This document shows, one piece after another, positions 15,996 to 24,069 of a DNA stretch of 64,000 nt (the stretch's first letter is position 1; each line of letters starts with the position of its first letter). The position numbers were made by a program, and so were the translations under genes. Source of the DNA: Fen-1362 sp049516395 (lineage in GTDB: Bacteria; Planctomycetota; Phycisphaerae; Sedimentisphaerales; Anaerobacaceae); the NCBI GenBank assembly GCA_049516395.1, contig JBEKTD010000004.1, positions 352,317-416,316 on the forward strand, read 5' to 3'. Under the pieces are notes generated by a model, which saw only the letters and a list, made by a program, of their open reading frames with translations, was not told where the DNA came from and made no database searches.

Positions 15996-17021
15996 GTGAA
16001 GGCGGTGCGGGTAGGAATAGTCGGATTTGGTTTTATGGGCAGGCAGCACCTGAAATGCTATCGCGGCTTACGCGGCGTGCGGGTGGCTGCGATTTGCGAC
16101 AGCGACAAGACACGCCTGAAGGGCAGTGAAAAAATAGAGGGCAATATCGGGGGCGATGCTGCAGCTTTAGACCTTGGGGATATTGCTATTTATACGGATT
16201 TTGAAAAAATGCTTGCCGAAGAACAGCTTGATGCCGTTTCGATTACGCTGCCTACTTTTATGCACAGGGACTTTACGATAAGGACCCTCGATGCTGGTGC
16301 GCACGTTTTGTGTGAAAAACCGATGGCGATGAATGTCGAGCAGTGTGAGGATATGATTGCTGCTGCGAAGACGAATAAAAGAATACTGCAAATCGGTCAT
16401 TGCATTCGCTTTTGGCCTGAATACGCCAAAGCCAAACAGATTATGGATTCGGGAAAATACGGCGATGTATTGGCCGCATCTTTTCGGCGGGTCAGCACGG
16501 TGCCGGGGTGGAGCTGGAAGAACTGGCTTATCCACGCAAAACAAAGCGGCGGGGCGATTATGGACCTGCACATACACGATGCCGATTACATTCAGTATCT
16601 GTTCGGATTGCCCAAAGCGGTGAGGTCGGAGGGGGCAATCGGCCCAAGCGGCGGATTCGATTATGTCACGACGCAGTACGTTTATAAGAACGGTAAGGTT
16701 GTCTCGGCGGAGGGCGGCTTTGTTATGTCGCCGGATTTTAAATTTGAAATGAGTTTTGTTATCTCGCTCAAAAAGGCGACGATTGTATATGATTGTAGGC
16801 ACACGCCTTCGCTTCAGGTATGTTTGGCCGGCGGCGGCTGTTTAACGCCTAAGATTGAATCGGGCGACGGCTGGTCGCGTGAAATTGCGCACTTCGTAAA
16901 GAAAGTAAAAGGCACAAAAATGCCGCGAATAATAAGTCCGCTCGATTCGCTTAATGCCATAAAAATAATCTTGGCGGAGAAACAATCCGCCGAGAGCAAA
17001 AAGGAGGTTGCGATTAGATGA
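15996..17021 (+). CDS. Gfo/Idh/MocA-family NAD(P)-dependent oxidoreductase
   Basis: Oxidises or reduces a sugar or inositol-like substrate in the cytoplasm. The start is GTG, 4 bases after the transporter stop. The N-terminal Rossmann motif is GIVGFGFMGRQHLKCYR, the conserved EKPMAMNVEQCEDMI block carries the catalytic Lys, and GGAIMDLHIHDADYIQYLFG includes the catalytic His. It has no signal peptide, unlike the family member at 49478. The middle gene of a three-gene sugar operon; the substrate cannot be read from the sequence. Confidence 0.92.
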   Translation: MKAVRVGIVGFGFMGRQHLKCYRGLRGVRVAAICDSDKTRLKGSEKIEGNIGGDAAALDLGDIAIYTDFEKMLAEEQLDAVSITLPTFMHRDFTIRTLDAGAHVLCEKPMAMNVEQCEDMIAAAKTNKRILQIGHCIRFWPEYAKAKQIMDSGKYGDVLAASFRRVSTVPGWSWKNWLIHAKQSGGAIMDLHIHDADYIQYLFGLPKAVRSEGAIGPSGGFDYVTTQYVYKNGKVVSAEGGFVMSPDFKFEMSFVISLKKATIVYDCRHTPSLQVCLAGGGCLTPKIESGDGWSREIAHFVKKVKGTKMPRIISPLDSLNAIKIILAEKQSAESKKEVAIR

Positions 17022-17824
17022 GATGTCTCGATTGGCCTGTTGGTATTTGCAGTTGGTCGCTCGGCAATGACTTTGAGAAAATTGTCGAGGCAGGGGTCGA
17101 TTGCGTTCATCTTGCGATTGCTCCCGCACTTGCCGACAACGGCAGTCAGTATCTTGCCGAAGTCGCCAAAAGTAAACTGAAGATTACTGCTGCGATGATT
17201 AATTTCCCGCAGGAGGATTATTCGACGCTTGAATCGATAAAAGCCACGGGCGGGATAGTGCCCGATGATTGCTGGCGGGATAATCGTGAGCTGGCATTAA
17301 AGGCCATTGAACTGACCGCCGAGCTGAAGGTGCGGTTTCTTTCGATGCACTTTGGTTTCATCGATATGCAAAACCCCGCAAAGGCCAGGACGCTGACTGA
17401 GCGGACGAGGATGCTCGCAGACAAAGCGGGCGAACATAAGGTAACGCTATTGATGGAAACGGGGCAGGAGTCGGCGGGCGAGCTTCGCGATTTCCTTGAA
17501 AAATTGCATCATCCTGCTTTGGGTGTGAACTTTGACCCTGCCAATATGATTCTTTATGGCAAGGGCAGTCCAGTCGAAGCGGTTGGCATTCTCGGCCCAT
17601 GGATAAGGCACGTTCATATTAAAGACGCAATGCATACCAAAACGCCGGGTACATGGGGAAACGAAGTTGTCTGGGGGGCGGGCGAAGTTGGTGCCGATAA
17701 ATTTTTGAAGGCACTGAAGAGTGCGGGTTTTGCGGGGGCGTTGGCCGTGGAACGTGAGGGAGGCGATAACCGGCTTGGTGATATCAAAGCAGCAGTAAAC
17801 TTGCTCAGTAATTTCAAAAGCTGA
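17018..17824 (+). CDS. Sugar phosphate isomerase/epimerase (xylose-isomerase-like TIM barrel)
   Basis: An AP-endonuclease-2-type TIM barrel of 268 residues. It overlaps the preceding gene by four bases (ATGA), so translation is coupled. Metal-binding features are visible: LLMETGQESAGELRDFL (Glu), VNFDPANMILYG (Asp), WIRHVHIKDAM (His) and LAVEREGGDN (Glu), as in the D-tagatose/xylulose epimerase group. Together with the transporter and dehydrogenase it probably interconverts a sugar or keto-sugar. It ends base-to-base with a convergent gene. Confidence 0.92.
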   Translation: MRCLDWPVGICSWSLGNDFEKIVEAGVDCVHLAIAPALADNGSQYLAEVAKSKLKITAAMINFPQEDYSTLESIKATGGIVPDDCWRDNRELALKAIELTAELKVRFLSMHFGFIDMQNPAKARTLTERTRMLADKAGEHKVTLLMETGQESAGELRDFLEKLHHPALGVNFDPANMILYGKGSPVEAVGILGPWIRHVHIKDAMHTKTPGTWGNEVVWGAGEVGADKFLKALKSAGFAGALAVEREGGDNRLGDIKAAVNLLSNFKS

Positions 17825-18106
17825 TTAGTGGTCTTCAATCCTGATTCTGACGTTCTCACGGTATTCGTTTGATTCCTTGTTGATATTCTTGTCTATCCGG
17901 CGCTGGGCTGCGAAGATTTTTAATGCCGTTATACAGGTGCCGAGGCCTGCGGCGAAGAAAACCATTGCTGCCAAAGTCGCAAAAAACTTAGGATACAGAT
18001 AAATCAGCAGACCGAAACCAATCAGCATAAGTCCTGTTGCGAATATCCCGCCCGCGATTCGGCGGGACGCCTGCGAGATTACGTTGCTGTAAAACTGAAA
18101 TGACAT
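17825..18106 (-). CDS. Small two-span membrane protein, 93 aa
   Basis: Preceded by AAAGGA. Two hydrophobic segments, about residues 15-35 (RIAGGIFATGLMLIGFGLLI) and 40-63 (FFATLAAMVFFAAGLGTCIT), separated by a tight turn, with a charged cytoplasmic C-terminus (RRIDKNINKESNEYRENVRI). The stop codon abuts the stop of the convergent isomerase gene. No family recognised. Confidence 0.72.
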   Translation of the reverse strand: MSFQFYSNVISQASRRIAGGIFATGLMLIGFGLLIYLYPKFFATLAAMVFFAAGLGTCITALKIFAAQRRIDKNINKESNEYRENVRIRIEDH

Positions 18107-18156
18107 TTTCTAAATCCTTTCACATTTTGCCGCAAAGCATGCGGGTTGTGTTTTTT

Positions 18157-18210
18157 GCCACAGAGCCAATTTTTTGTTTAGCCACAGAGAGCACAGAGGA
18201 CACAGATAAT
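18157..18210 (+). repeat. Inverted repeat left of the FRG gene
   Basis: Reads GCCACAGAGCCAATTTTTTG followed by TTTAGCCACAGAGAGCACAG and AGGACACAGA. Its reverse complement recurs at 19048-19104 with only a few changes, so the two copies face each other around one gene. The CACAGAG units are a widespread type of bacterial intergenic repeat. Confidence 0.75.
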
Positions 18211-18237
18211 TTTTTTTATTCATATTCATACCGTTCT

Positions 18238-19020
18238 TTATTCCAAAATAATCTCCCGCAAAGCCAAAGTTTCCATAAGAGCCGGTTCTGAATTGAATAG
18301 CGAATATGCCGTAATATTCATTGAATCCAACTTTCTAAGTACTTTCTGTTGCTCCGATATCGGGATATTGTATTTTACCAAATCATCCTGACCCTCGTGC
18401 GGCGGAACATCCTCAAAATTGGCAAAAAACCATTTGTCTTTACTTTCTTCCTTAACGCAAAATAAATATTCGCTTTGCTGTAAATAATGATTGCGATGCG
18501 TTGTTATGTTTGAGCCCGGGACGCAAATATGTGCTTTATCACCCCATACAAACTTACTTTTTCCCGCAAACTCCCGATACACAAAAATAGAAACGTACTC
18601 TTGCTGCTGTCTCGGCGAGGAAACATCTCTGAAAGCAAAGTAAGCAGCTATATATGGCGAGCGAGTCCAGTCTAACAAAGGAGAAGGAAATCCATTATGC
18701 CGCAAATACGCCAGGAATTCAGGGGCGCGAAATTTGAAACCTAAAATTTTTATTTCTGTATTCAAATCCCATTTCTCGCTGGTGCAGGTCGCAACGTGTT
18801 TCTGAACACTTTCTATTATTCTATAATAATCAGAAACACTCATTCCCTTTTGTATCCTGTCGAGGGTTGTTTCCAAAGGCCACTCCGAACAACCGTGTCC
18901 TCTAAAAAAAGGTTCCACCACGTATCTCTGCGTTTTTTTACGCAGGGATATTGTCTCCGCATTTATTCTTACTAACTCATCTTCAAATCCTTCCCAGGAT
19001 TTGAGCGTTTTCGTTTCCAT
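18238..19020 (-). CDS. FRG-domain protein, 260 aa
   Basis: Carries the FRG motif FFRGHG (F39-R40-G41) near the N-terminus and the second family hallmark LLDWTRSPYIAAYFAF (115-130). FRG-domain proteins are of unclear biochemical function and are often found in phage-defence or toxin contexts. No signal peptide or other domain is seen. The gene is AT-richer than its neighbours and is bracketed on both sides by inverted copies of a roughly 55-base repeat, which suggests it arrived as a single-gene cassette between the small membrane gene and groEL. No ribosome-binding site is obvious at the ATG (19020). Confidence 0.88.
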   Translation of the reverse strand: METKTLKSWEGFEDELVRINAETISLRKKTQRYVVEPFFRGHGCSEWPLETTLDRIQKGMSVSDYYRIIESVQKHVATCTSEKWDLNTEIKILGFKFRAPEFLAYLRHNGFPSPLLDWTRSPYIAAYFAFRDVSSPRQQQEYVSIFVYREFAGKSKFVWGDKAHICVPGSNITTHRNHYLQQSEYLFCVKEESKDKWFFANFEDVPPHEGQDDLVKYNIPISEQQKVLRKLDSMNITAYSLFNSEPALMETLALREIILE

Positions 19021-19047
19021 CGTGTCGACCGCTTAATAATTAAAATC

Positions 19048-19104
19048 TTTTTTCTCTGTGCCCTCTGTGCTTTCTGTGGCTAAAAAATTTGTAACCTCTG
19101 TGGC
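19048..19104 (-). repeat. Inverted repeat right of the FRG gene
   Basis: Read on the minus strand: GCCACAGAGGTTACAAATTT, then TTTAGCCACAGAAAGCACAG and AGGGCACAGA. Aligns along its whole length with 18157-18210. It lies directly upstream of the FRG coding start, so it may also carry that gene's promoter. Confidence 0.75.
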
Positions 19105-19154
19105 CACGCCGCGCTACCGCACCTCTAAATTCGCTATCACAGCGATAATAAGTA

Positions 19155-19183
19155 ACAAGGCGGGTTTTTCAGGCCCGCCTTGT
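19155..19183 (-). terminator. Terminator downstream of groEL
   Basis: ACAAGGCGGG (19155-19164) and CCCGCCTTGT (19174-19183) form a perfect 10-bp stem with a 9-base loop, 13 bases past the groEL stop. The T-tail on the minus strand is poor. Confidence 0.65.
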
Positions 19184-19195
19184 CGTCAGCGTTTT

Positions 19196-20818
19196 TTAAT
19201 ACATTCCGCCGCCGGGGGGCATTTGCGGCGATTCTTTCTTTTCAGGAATTTCACTTACTATCGCGTCGGTTGTCAGTAGTAATGACGCGATTGACGCTCC
19301 GTTTTGCAGCGCGATGCGTTCGACCTTTGTGGGGACGATGACGCCGAAATCAATCATATTGCCGTATTCTTTTCGCAGCGCATCGTAGCCGAAGTTCTTA
19401 TCATTGTTTTCCATAACCTTCTGCGCCACGATTGAGCCGTCGAGGCCTGCGTTAAGGGCAATCTGCTTGATTGGTGCAACGATAGCCCTGCGGACGATAT
19501 CGATGCCGACCTTCTCATCGCCCTGTGCCTTGATTTTTTCCAAAGCAGGAATCGCCCGCAGCATAGCCACTCCGCCGCCCGGCAGGATACCTTCTTCTAC
19601 CGCGGCCCTGCAGGCGTGCAGTGCATCCTCGACGCGTGCCTTCTTTTCTTTCATCTCGGCTTCCGTCGCTGCGCCTACCTTTATCATCGCGACGCCGCCT
19701 GAAAGTTTAGCAAGGCGTTCCTGGAGCTTTTCGATATCGTAATCGCTGGTTGACTTTTCGATTTCGGCTTTAATCTGCTCGATTCTGCCCTTGATTTCTT
19801 CCGTCTTGCCTGCGCCTTCGATAATTGTTGTGTTGTCCTTGTCGATAGTAATCTGTTTTGCTCTGCCGAGCATATTCAGTTCAAGGTTTTCGATATCGAT
19901 GCCGAGGTCTTCGAATATGGCCTGACCGCCTGTCAGCACAGCGATATCGCTCAGTAGCGCCTTGCGTCTGTCGCCGAATCCCGGCGCCTTGACTGCCGCA
20001 CATTGTAAAACGCCGCGGAGCTTGTTGACGACTAATGTCGCCAGCGCCTCGCCTTCGACTTCCTCAGCGATAATCAGCAGGGGCTTACCCTGTTTTGCTA
20101 CCTTTTCAAGCAGCGGCACGAGCGATTTTATCGAGCTGATTTTCTTTTCGTGAATGAGGATATACGGCTTATCTAAAACGACCGTCATATTTTCCAGCTT
20201 GTTGATGAAGTGCGGGCTAAGGTACCCCTTGTCGAACTGCATACCTTCGACTAGGTCAACTACGGTTTCGAGCGACTGACCCTCTTCGACGGTGATGACG
20301 CCGTCTTTGCCGACCTTGTCCATCGCCTCGGCTAATTTCTTACCGATTTCCGCGTCCTGGTTTGCCGAGCATGTCGCGACCTGCTCAATCTGTTTGCTGG
20401 ATGCGACGGCTGTGCTCATTTTCTGTAGCTCTTTGACGATTGTATCAACCGCCGTATCGATGCCGCGTTTTACCTGCATCGGGTTTGCGCCGGCGGTGAT
20501 GTTTTTCAGTCCCTCTTCGAATATGCTTTCAGCCAGGATGGTCGCGGTGGTTGTCCCGTCGCCCGCGACGGTTGACGTCTTTGACGCGACTTCCTTGACC
20601 ATTTGTGCGCCCATATTCTCGAATGGGTCTTCAAGCTCGATTTCCTTCGCGACCGATACGCCGTCTTTTGTGACGGTCGGCGAGCCGAACGATTTTTCAA
20701 GAACGACAACCCTGCCGCAGGGGCCTAATGTTACTTTGACGGCGGCGGCGAGCTTCCTTACGCCTTCTCGTATCGCCGCTCTTGCCTCTGTTCCAAACGC
20801 TATCTTTTTCGCTGCCAT
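19196..20818 (-). CDS. groEL: Chaperonin GroEL, 60 kDa subunit
   Basis: ATP-driven folding chamber in the cytoplasm. Full length at 540 residues. It shows VTLGPCGRVVVLEKSFGSPTVTKDG, the ATPase motif VAGDGTTTATILAESI, VEGMQFDKGYLSPHFI and the C-terminal ATP-binding GILPGGGVAMLRA. The extreme C-terminus is PPGGGMY, without the GGM repeat tail of the E. coli protein. AAGGAG precedes the ATG. It follows groES by 104 bases, a gap that contains an inverted pair of repeats rather than a tight operon junction. Confidence 0.97.
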   Translation of the reverse strand: MAAKKIAFGTEARAAIREGVRKLAAAVKVTLGPCGRVVVLEKSFGSPTVTKDGVSVAKEIELEDPFENMGAQMVKEVASKTSTVAGDGTTTATILAESIFEEGLKNITAGANPMQVKRGIDTAVDTIVKELQKMSTAVASSKQIEQVATCSANQDAEIGKKLAEAMDKVGKDGVITVEEGQSLETVVDLVEGMQFDKGYLSPHFINKLENMTVVLDKPYILIHEKKISSIKSLVPLLEKVAKQGKPLLIIAEEVEGEALATLVVNKLRGVLQCAAVKAPGFGDRRKALLSDIAVLTGGQAIFEDLGIDIENLELNMLGRAKQITIDKDNTTIIEGAGKTEEIKGRIEQIKAEIEKSTSDYDIEKLQERLAKLSGGVAMIKVGAATEAEMKEKKARVEDALHACRAAVEEGILPGGGVAMLRAIPALEKIKAQGDEKVGIDIVRRAIVAPIKQIALNAGLDGSIVAQKVMENNDKNFGYDALRKEYGNMIDFGVIVPTKVERIALQNGASIASLLLTTDAIVSEIPEKKESPQMPPGGGMY

Positions 20819-20838
20819 ATTTTATTTCTCCTTTTTTA

Positions 20839-20919
20839 ATCACGGATTTCGCGGATTACACGGAAAACTGAAAAAACTTAAAAATATAAACCAGTGAAAT
20901 CTGTGTAATCTGTGGTTAA
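20839..20919. repeat. Inverted pair of GATTACAC/GATTTC repeats between groES and groEL
   Basis: The left unit reads ATCACGGATTTCGCGGATTA followed by CACGG (20839-20863). The right unit, on the minus strand, contains CCACAGATTACACAGATTTC (20895-20914). The two are rearranged copies of the same sequence words, a common type of dispersed bacterial intergenic repeat. The pair lies in the transcript between the two chaperonin genes. Confidence 0.5.
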
Positions 20920-20922
20920 GTA

Positions 20923-21213
20923 TTATTCTTCAATGACCGCCATAATGTCCGACTCGGTCATAATCAGGTATTCTTTGCCGTCCATTTTTAATTCGCTGCC
21001 TGCGTAGCTGGTGAACAGCACCATGTCGCCTTTTTTGACCTGTGGTTTCTGGCGTGAGCCGTCGTCGAGGACTTTGCCGTCGCCTACCGCGACGACTTTG
21101 CCTTTCTGAGGTTTTTCTTTTGCGCTGTCGGGCAGGACGATTCCACCCGCTGTTTTAGTTTCCGCTTCCACTCTTTGAACGAGGACCTTATCGGCCAATG
21201 GTCTTACTTTCAT
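20923..21213 (-). CDS. groES: Co-chaperonin GroES
   Basis: Caps the GroEL ring. It has the expected 96 residues: it starts MKVRPLADKVLVQRVEAETK, contains the mobile loop TAGGIVLPDSAKEKPQKGKV and ends with the strand EYLIMTESDIMAVIEE. AAGGAG lies upstream of the ATG. I see no CIRCE element (TTAGCACTC-N9-GAGTGCTAA) in the upstream sequence, so HrcA control is not supported here. Confidence 0.97.
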   Translation of the reverse strand: MKVRPLADKVLVQRVEAETKTAGGIVLPDSAKEKPQKGKVVAVGDGKVLDDGSRQKPQVKKGDMVLFTSYAGSELKMDGKEYLIMTESDIMAVIEE

Positions 21214-21261
21214 TTCCTGCTACTCCTTTCAAAAAATTCTACCTTTATTTTGCTTTATTTT

Positions 21262-21678
21262 TTATGACGAAAAAATATGGCTGCCGTATCTTTTCACGAA
21301 CAGCCGATTCAACTGGTCTCTCAAAATACTCATATCCACCGGCTTACTCATAACGCTGAAGACGTCCAACTGCAGCGCTTTTTCGAGCATCATATTAGTC
21401 GCCCGGTCTGCCAGTAATATACAGGGCATAAGCGGCTGCTCCATTCGGATAATTTTCAGCGTCCACAGCCCCGCCTCCGGCTCGTCGAGGTCGGTATCGA
21501 TAATCGTTGTGCAAATCCGCCGATGCCGCAGGACGTTTACTATATCATTAGTATTCTCCGCCACCAACAGATTTACGCCTCTTGGTCTGAATATATCGCG
21601 CAATGCCCCCGGCCAGTCCCAGTCCGACCGGATAGCCAGCACGTTTAACTCATCGAATTGTCGCAAGTCCGCTACCAT
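21262..21678 (-). CDS. Divergent response-regulator receiver-like protein, 138 aa
   Basis: I start it at the ATG at 21678 (MVADLRQFDELNVLAIRSDW), preceded by AAAGGTG; the frame extends further upstream to 21825, but that part is unlike coding sequence. The fold pattern is that of a single REC domain: a strand with the likely phospho-acceptor (TTIIDTDLDEPEAGLWTLKI), PCILLADRA and the conserved Lys in VFSVMSKPVDMSILRDQLNR. The N-terminal acidic pair found in active receivers is missing (VLAIRSDWDWPG), and the switch Ser/Thr is Ala. It is therefore probably degenerate, acting as a protein-interaction module. No kinase gene is nearby. Confidence 0.72.
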   Translation of the reverse strand: MVADLRQFDELNVLAIRSDWDWPGALRDIFRPRGVNLLVAENTNDIVNVLRHRRICTTIIDTDLDEPEAGLWTLKIIRMEQPLMPCILLADRATNMMLEKALQLDVFSVMSKPVDMSILRDQLNRLFVKRYGSHIFSS

Positions 21679-21857
21679 AGCACCTTTAGAGTTGCAAACC
21701 CTGTGCCAGTAAGGCAGTCGTGGTTGTTTTCTTGCGTAACTTGTTGGCAATAAAAGGGTTAGGAATGATTGTGGCAAGTAATCATGTTTTGACAATTTTG
21801 CAGCCAGCCAAAGAATTACTGCCAACCTGGCAGGTAAAGCAGGGGGATAGACTGCGA

Positions 21858-22733
21858 TCAGAAGACAATGGCGGCGTAACCGACAGATTCCAAGCTTGAG
21901 GAACCCATCTTGCGAAACATTATCTCGTTGCTGTTGGTATGGGCGAGAAGAATGCCTTTTTTCTTGCCGAGGGATTTGGCGGCAGCTACGGTTGCCGCGG
22001 CTGCACCGGCCCCGCAGGCATTATAATTTTCTTCTGCGCTTTCGAGCATCTTATCCGGCTGCATCTTCAGCGAATAATCGATGAACTGCCTGTCGTTGAC
22101 TTCCATTGCCCATTTTAACGCATCCTTGCCTGTCCCCATCGGGACAAAACCATATCCCGGGCCATAGTGGGTCAGGTCGGTTGAGCCGAGACAGACGATT
22201 TTTCTCTCGTCGTCGCTGGCAATGATGCTGCCGACAATTTGGCCCAGGTTAATTGCTTCTTCAACGGGCGGTGTGAGAATGGGCAGTATTTTCGCGTCGG
22301 GAAAAAGATGTTGAATGAACGGGACCTGGACTTCCATACTGTGTTCGCTGTCGTGCGCGTCAGGGTCGCTTATCGCGGTTTTGCTTTCAATCACCGCGTC
22401 GGCAAGCGCTTCATCGATGGCTATTTCGCCAAGGGGCGTAAACCAGAAACCTTTGTCGTAAACTGCGGGTGACCGGCCGGAATATCTGTGTGCTGCGCCG
22501 AAAATTACGAAGGTATCGACCTTTGGGTGTTTCTTTTTTATTGCTGCAAAGACAATCGCCGCAGTTGAGCCGCTGAAAGCCCAGCCCGCGTGAGGGACAA
22601 TGCCTGCGACAATTACTTCGGGAAGGGGCATATTCAAAGGCGATTCTTTGAGATACTGCTTTATCTCGTCAGTGCACTCGTCGCCGCTGCCGGGGTAAAA
22701 TTGGCCTGCCACTATGGGTTTTCTTTTTTGCAT
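21858..22733 (-). CDS. Memo-like protein, AmmeMemoRadiSam system protein B type
   Basis: A class III extradiol-dioxygenase-fold protein of the MEMO1 family, function in bacteria unknown. Family features: IVAGQFYPGSGDECTDEI, IVPHAGWAFSGSTAAIVF (metal-ligand His), FVIFGAAHRYSGRSPAVY, DPDAHDSEHSMEVQVPFIQH, LGSTDLTHYGPGYGFVPMG and ENYNACGAGAAAATV. I prefer the ATG at 22733, which has an AGGACAGG at normal spacing; a GTG nine bases earlier would be too close to it. The AMMECR1 and radical SAM partners of the AmmeMemoRadiSam set are not adjacent. Confidence 0.9.
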   Translation of the reverse strand: MQKRKPIVAGQFYPGSGDECTDEIKQYLKESPLNMPLPEVIVAGIVPHAGWAFSGSTAAIVFAAIKKKHPKVDTFVIFGAAHRYSGRSPAVYDKGFWFTPLGEIAIDEALADAVIESKTAISDPDAHDSEHSMEVQVPFIQHLFPDAKILPILTPPVEEAINLGQIVGSIIASDDERKIVCLGSTDLTHYGPGYGFVPMGTGKDALKWAMEVNDRQFIDYSLKMQPDKMLESAEENYNACGAGAAAATVAAAKSLGKKKGILLAHTNSNEIMFRKMGSSSLESVGYAAIVF

Positions 22734-22878
22734 ATTGTGCACCTGTCCTGCTACAATTATACTATTATAGCAATGGCGGTATAGGCAATTTTTTTACCCC
22801 GTGAGATAAATTGTTTATTGTCCTGCGGCGTAAAAAAGAACTTGTGATATCTAACGGGGTTAATGGAGAGAAAGACAA

Positions 22879-23388
22879 ATGACGGCTAATAAGAACAGCA
22901 AATCATCGGTAGCGGTGATAATGGGTTCGGACAGCGACCTCGCGATAATGCAGACCTGTATTGATACGCTAAAGGATTTCGGGATACAGCCGTTTGTGCG
23001 TATAATCTCGGCTCATAGGACGCCTAAGGCGGCTGCGCAGTTTGCCGCCGGGGCTGCTAAAAAAGGTATAAAGGTCATCATTGCCGCTGCCGGTATGGCT
23101 GCTCATCTGGCAGGAGCAATCGCTGCCCAGACAACGCTGCCTGTTATCGGCGTGCCGCTTGCCGCTAAAGAAGGGCTGGCTGGGCTGGATGCCTTGCTTA
23201 GCACGGTTCAGATGCCCGGAGGAGTTCCGGTAGCGACGGTCGCAATCGGCAAGGCGGGCGCAAAGAATGCCGCTGTTTTGGCGGTCCAGATTTTGGCTTT
23301 ATCAGATAAGAACCTGGCTGGCAAATTATCTCAGCTCAAAGCCAGTCAGGCAAAAGAAGTCGCTAAAAAGAACGCAACTCTCAAATAA
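22879..23388 (+). CDS. purE: N5-carboxyaminoimidazole ribonucleotide mutase
   Basis: Converts N5-CAIR to CAIR in purine synthesis. Diagnostic motifs are VIMGSDSDLAIMQTCIDTL, the active-site ISAHRTPKAAAQFA, IIAAAGMAAHLAGAIAAQTT, PVIGVPLAAKEGLAGLDALL and STVQMPGGVPVATVAIGKAG. The length (169) is usual. GGAGAG lies upstream of the ATG. It stands alone; purK is not beside it. It runs convergently with the next gene with a 13-base gap. Confidence 0.96.
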   Translation: MTANKNSKSSVAVIMGSDSDLAIMQTCIDTLKDFGIQPFVRIISAHRTPKAAAQFAAGAAKKGIKVIIAAAGMAAHLAGAIAAQTTLPVIGVPLAAKEGLAGLDALLSTVQMPGGVPVATVAIGKAGAKNAAVLAVQILALSDKNLAGKLSQLKASQAKEVAKKNATLK

Positions 23389-23401
23389 AGGTCTGGCCTC
23401 T

Positions 23402-23854
23402 CTATCTCAATTTGTCGGCGAGGGTTGAGCCGAAGTCCTGTGCGAGTTTGCTCGCTGTTTGCTGGTCAACATTGTTATAGGAGGCAGTGAGGAGGAGATT
23501 GCCTGTCCTGTCTTTCGCGGTAACGGTTACTGATTCGATTGCCTGGGCGGATGATTGTTTGCCGCCAAATAAATTGAGCGCGCTTGTTTCTCCCTGAGAC
23601 CGGGTCGTCATAAATGTCGAGCCGGTGAGTATGACATTGGCGGTGTCGGCGTTGCACAATTGGATATGCTTGCGAATAAATTCTTTTTCGAGCACGTCTC
23701 GCAGGACTTTGCCCACATACGGGTCCTGGCTTTCGATTGGCGTAACGTAAACACACTTGTTTTTGATGGTATTTAACTGGTTGGTGGTAACAATATCGGT
23801 GTTGCAGCCCGCAAAAAGGGTTAAAATCACGCTAATCGCAAATGCTTTTTTCAT
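23402..23854 (-). CDS. Small lipoprotein, 150 aa, unknown function
   Basis: I start it at the ATG at 23854, preceded by AAGGAG; it begins MKKAFAISVILTLFAGC, a clear lipoprotein signal with lipobox LFAGC. The mature part includes KCVYVTPIESQDPYVGKVLR, a segment about induced strands (ANVILTGSTFMTT) and ESVTVTAKDRTGNLLLTASY, which is reminiscent of LPS-assembly-type or curli-secretion-type periplasmic proteins (alpha/beta with a YVTPIES strand). No family assignment is secure. It is monocistronic. Confidence 0.75.
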   Translation of the reverse strand: MKKAFAISVILTLFAGCNTDIVTTNQLNTIKNKCVYVTPIESQDPYVGKVLRDVLEKEFIRKHIQLCNADTANVILTGSTFMTTRSQGETSALNLFGGKQSSAQAIESVTVTAKDRTGNLLLTASYNNVDQQTASKLAQDFGSTLADKLR

Positions 23855-23973
23855 AACTTGTCTCCTTTTCAATCGTTAGTATTTATCGGCACAGGAGGGT
23901 ATTGGTCTGCAAAGCTTTTTGTGGATTTGGCCGGGGTTTTACCGTAGAATCCACCTGTTTGTAACGGATTCGA

Positions 23974-24036
23974 CCCCTTCGGCTGGCTCGACAAGCTCGC
24001 AACAGGCAAGCTCAGGGCATGGTGGCTCAGAAGGGG
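23974..24036 (+). repeat. Hairpin repeat with GACAAGCTC/GCAAGCTCAGGGC words
   Basis: CCCCTTC (23974-23980) pairs with GAAGGGG (24030-24036). Between them are CTCGACAAGCTCG and GGCAAGCTCAGGGCATGG, words typical of a widespread bacterial intergenic repeat. It lies in the leader of the PPIase lipoprotein gene, ending about 33 bases before its ATG. Confidence 0.5.
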
Positions 24037-24069
24037 GCTGGTTATTAGAAAGGATTGGATGTTTGTTAT

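Noticed and set aside
21214..21261. CIRCE heat-shock element ahead of groES
   Set aside because: No TTAGCACTC inverted repeat can be found there or in the adjacent upstream sequence.
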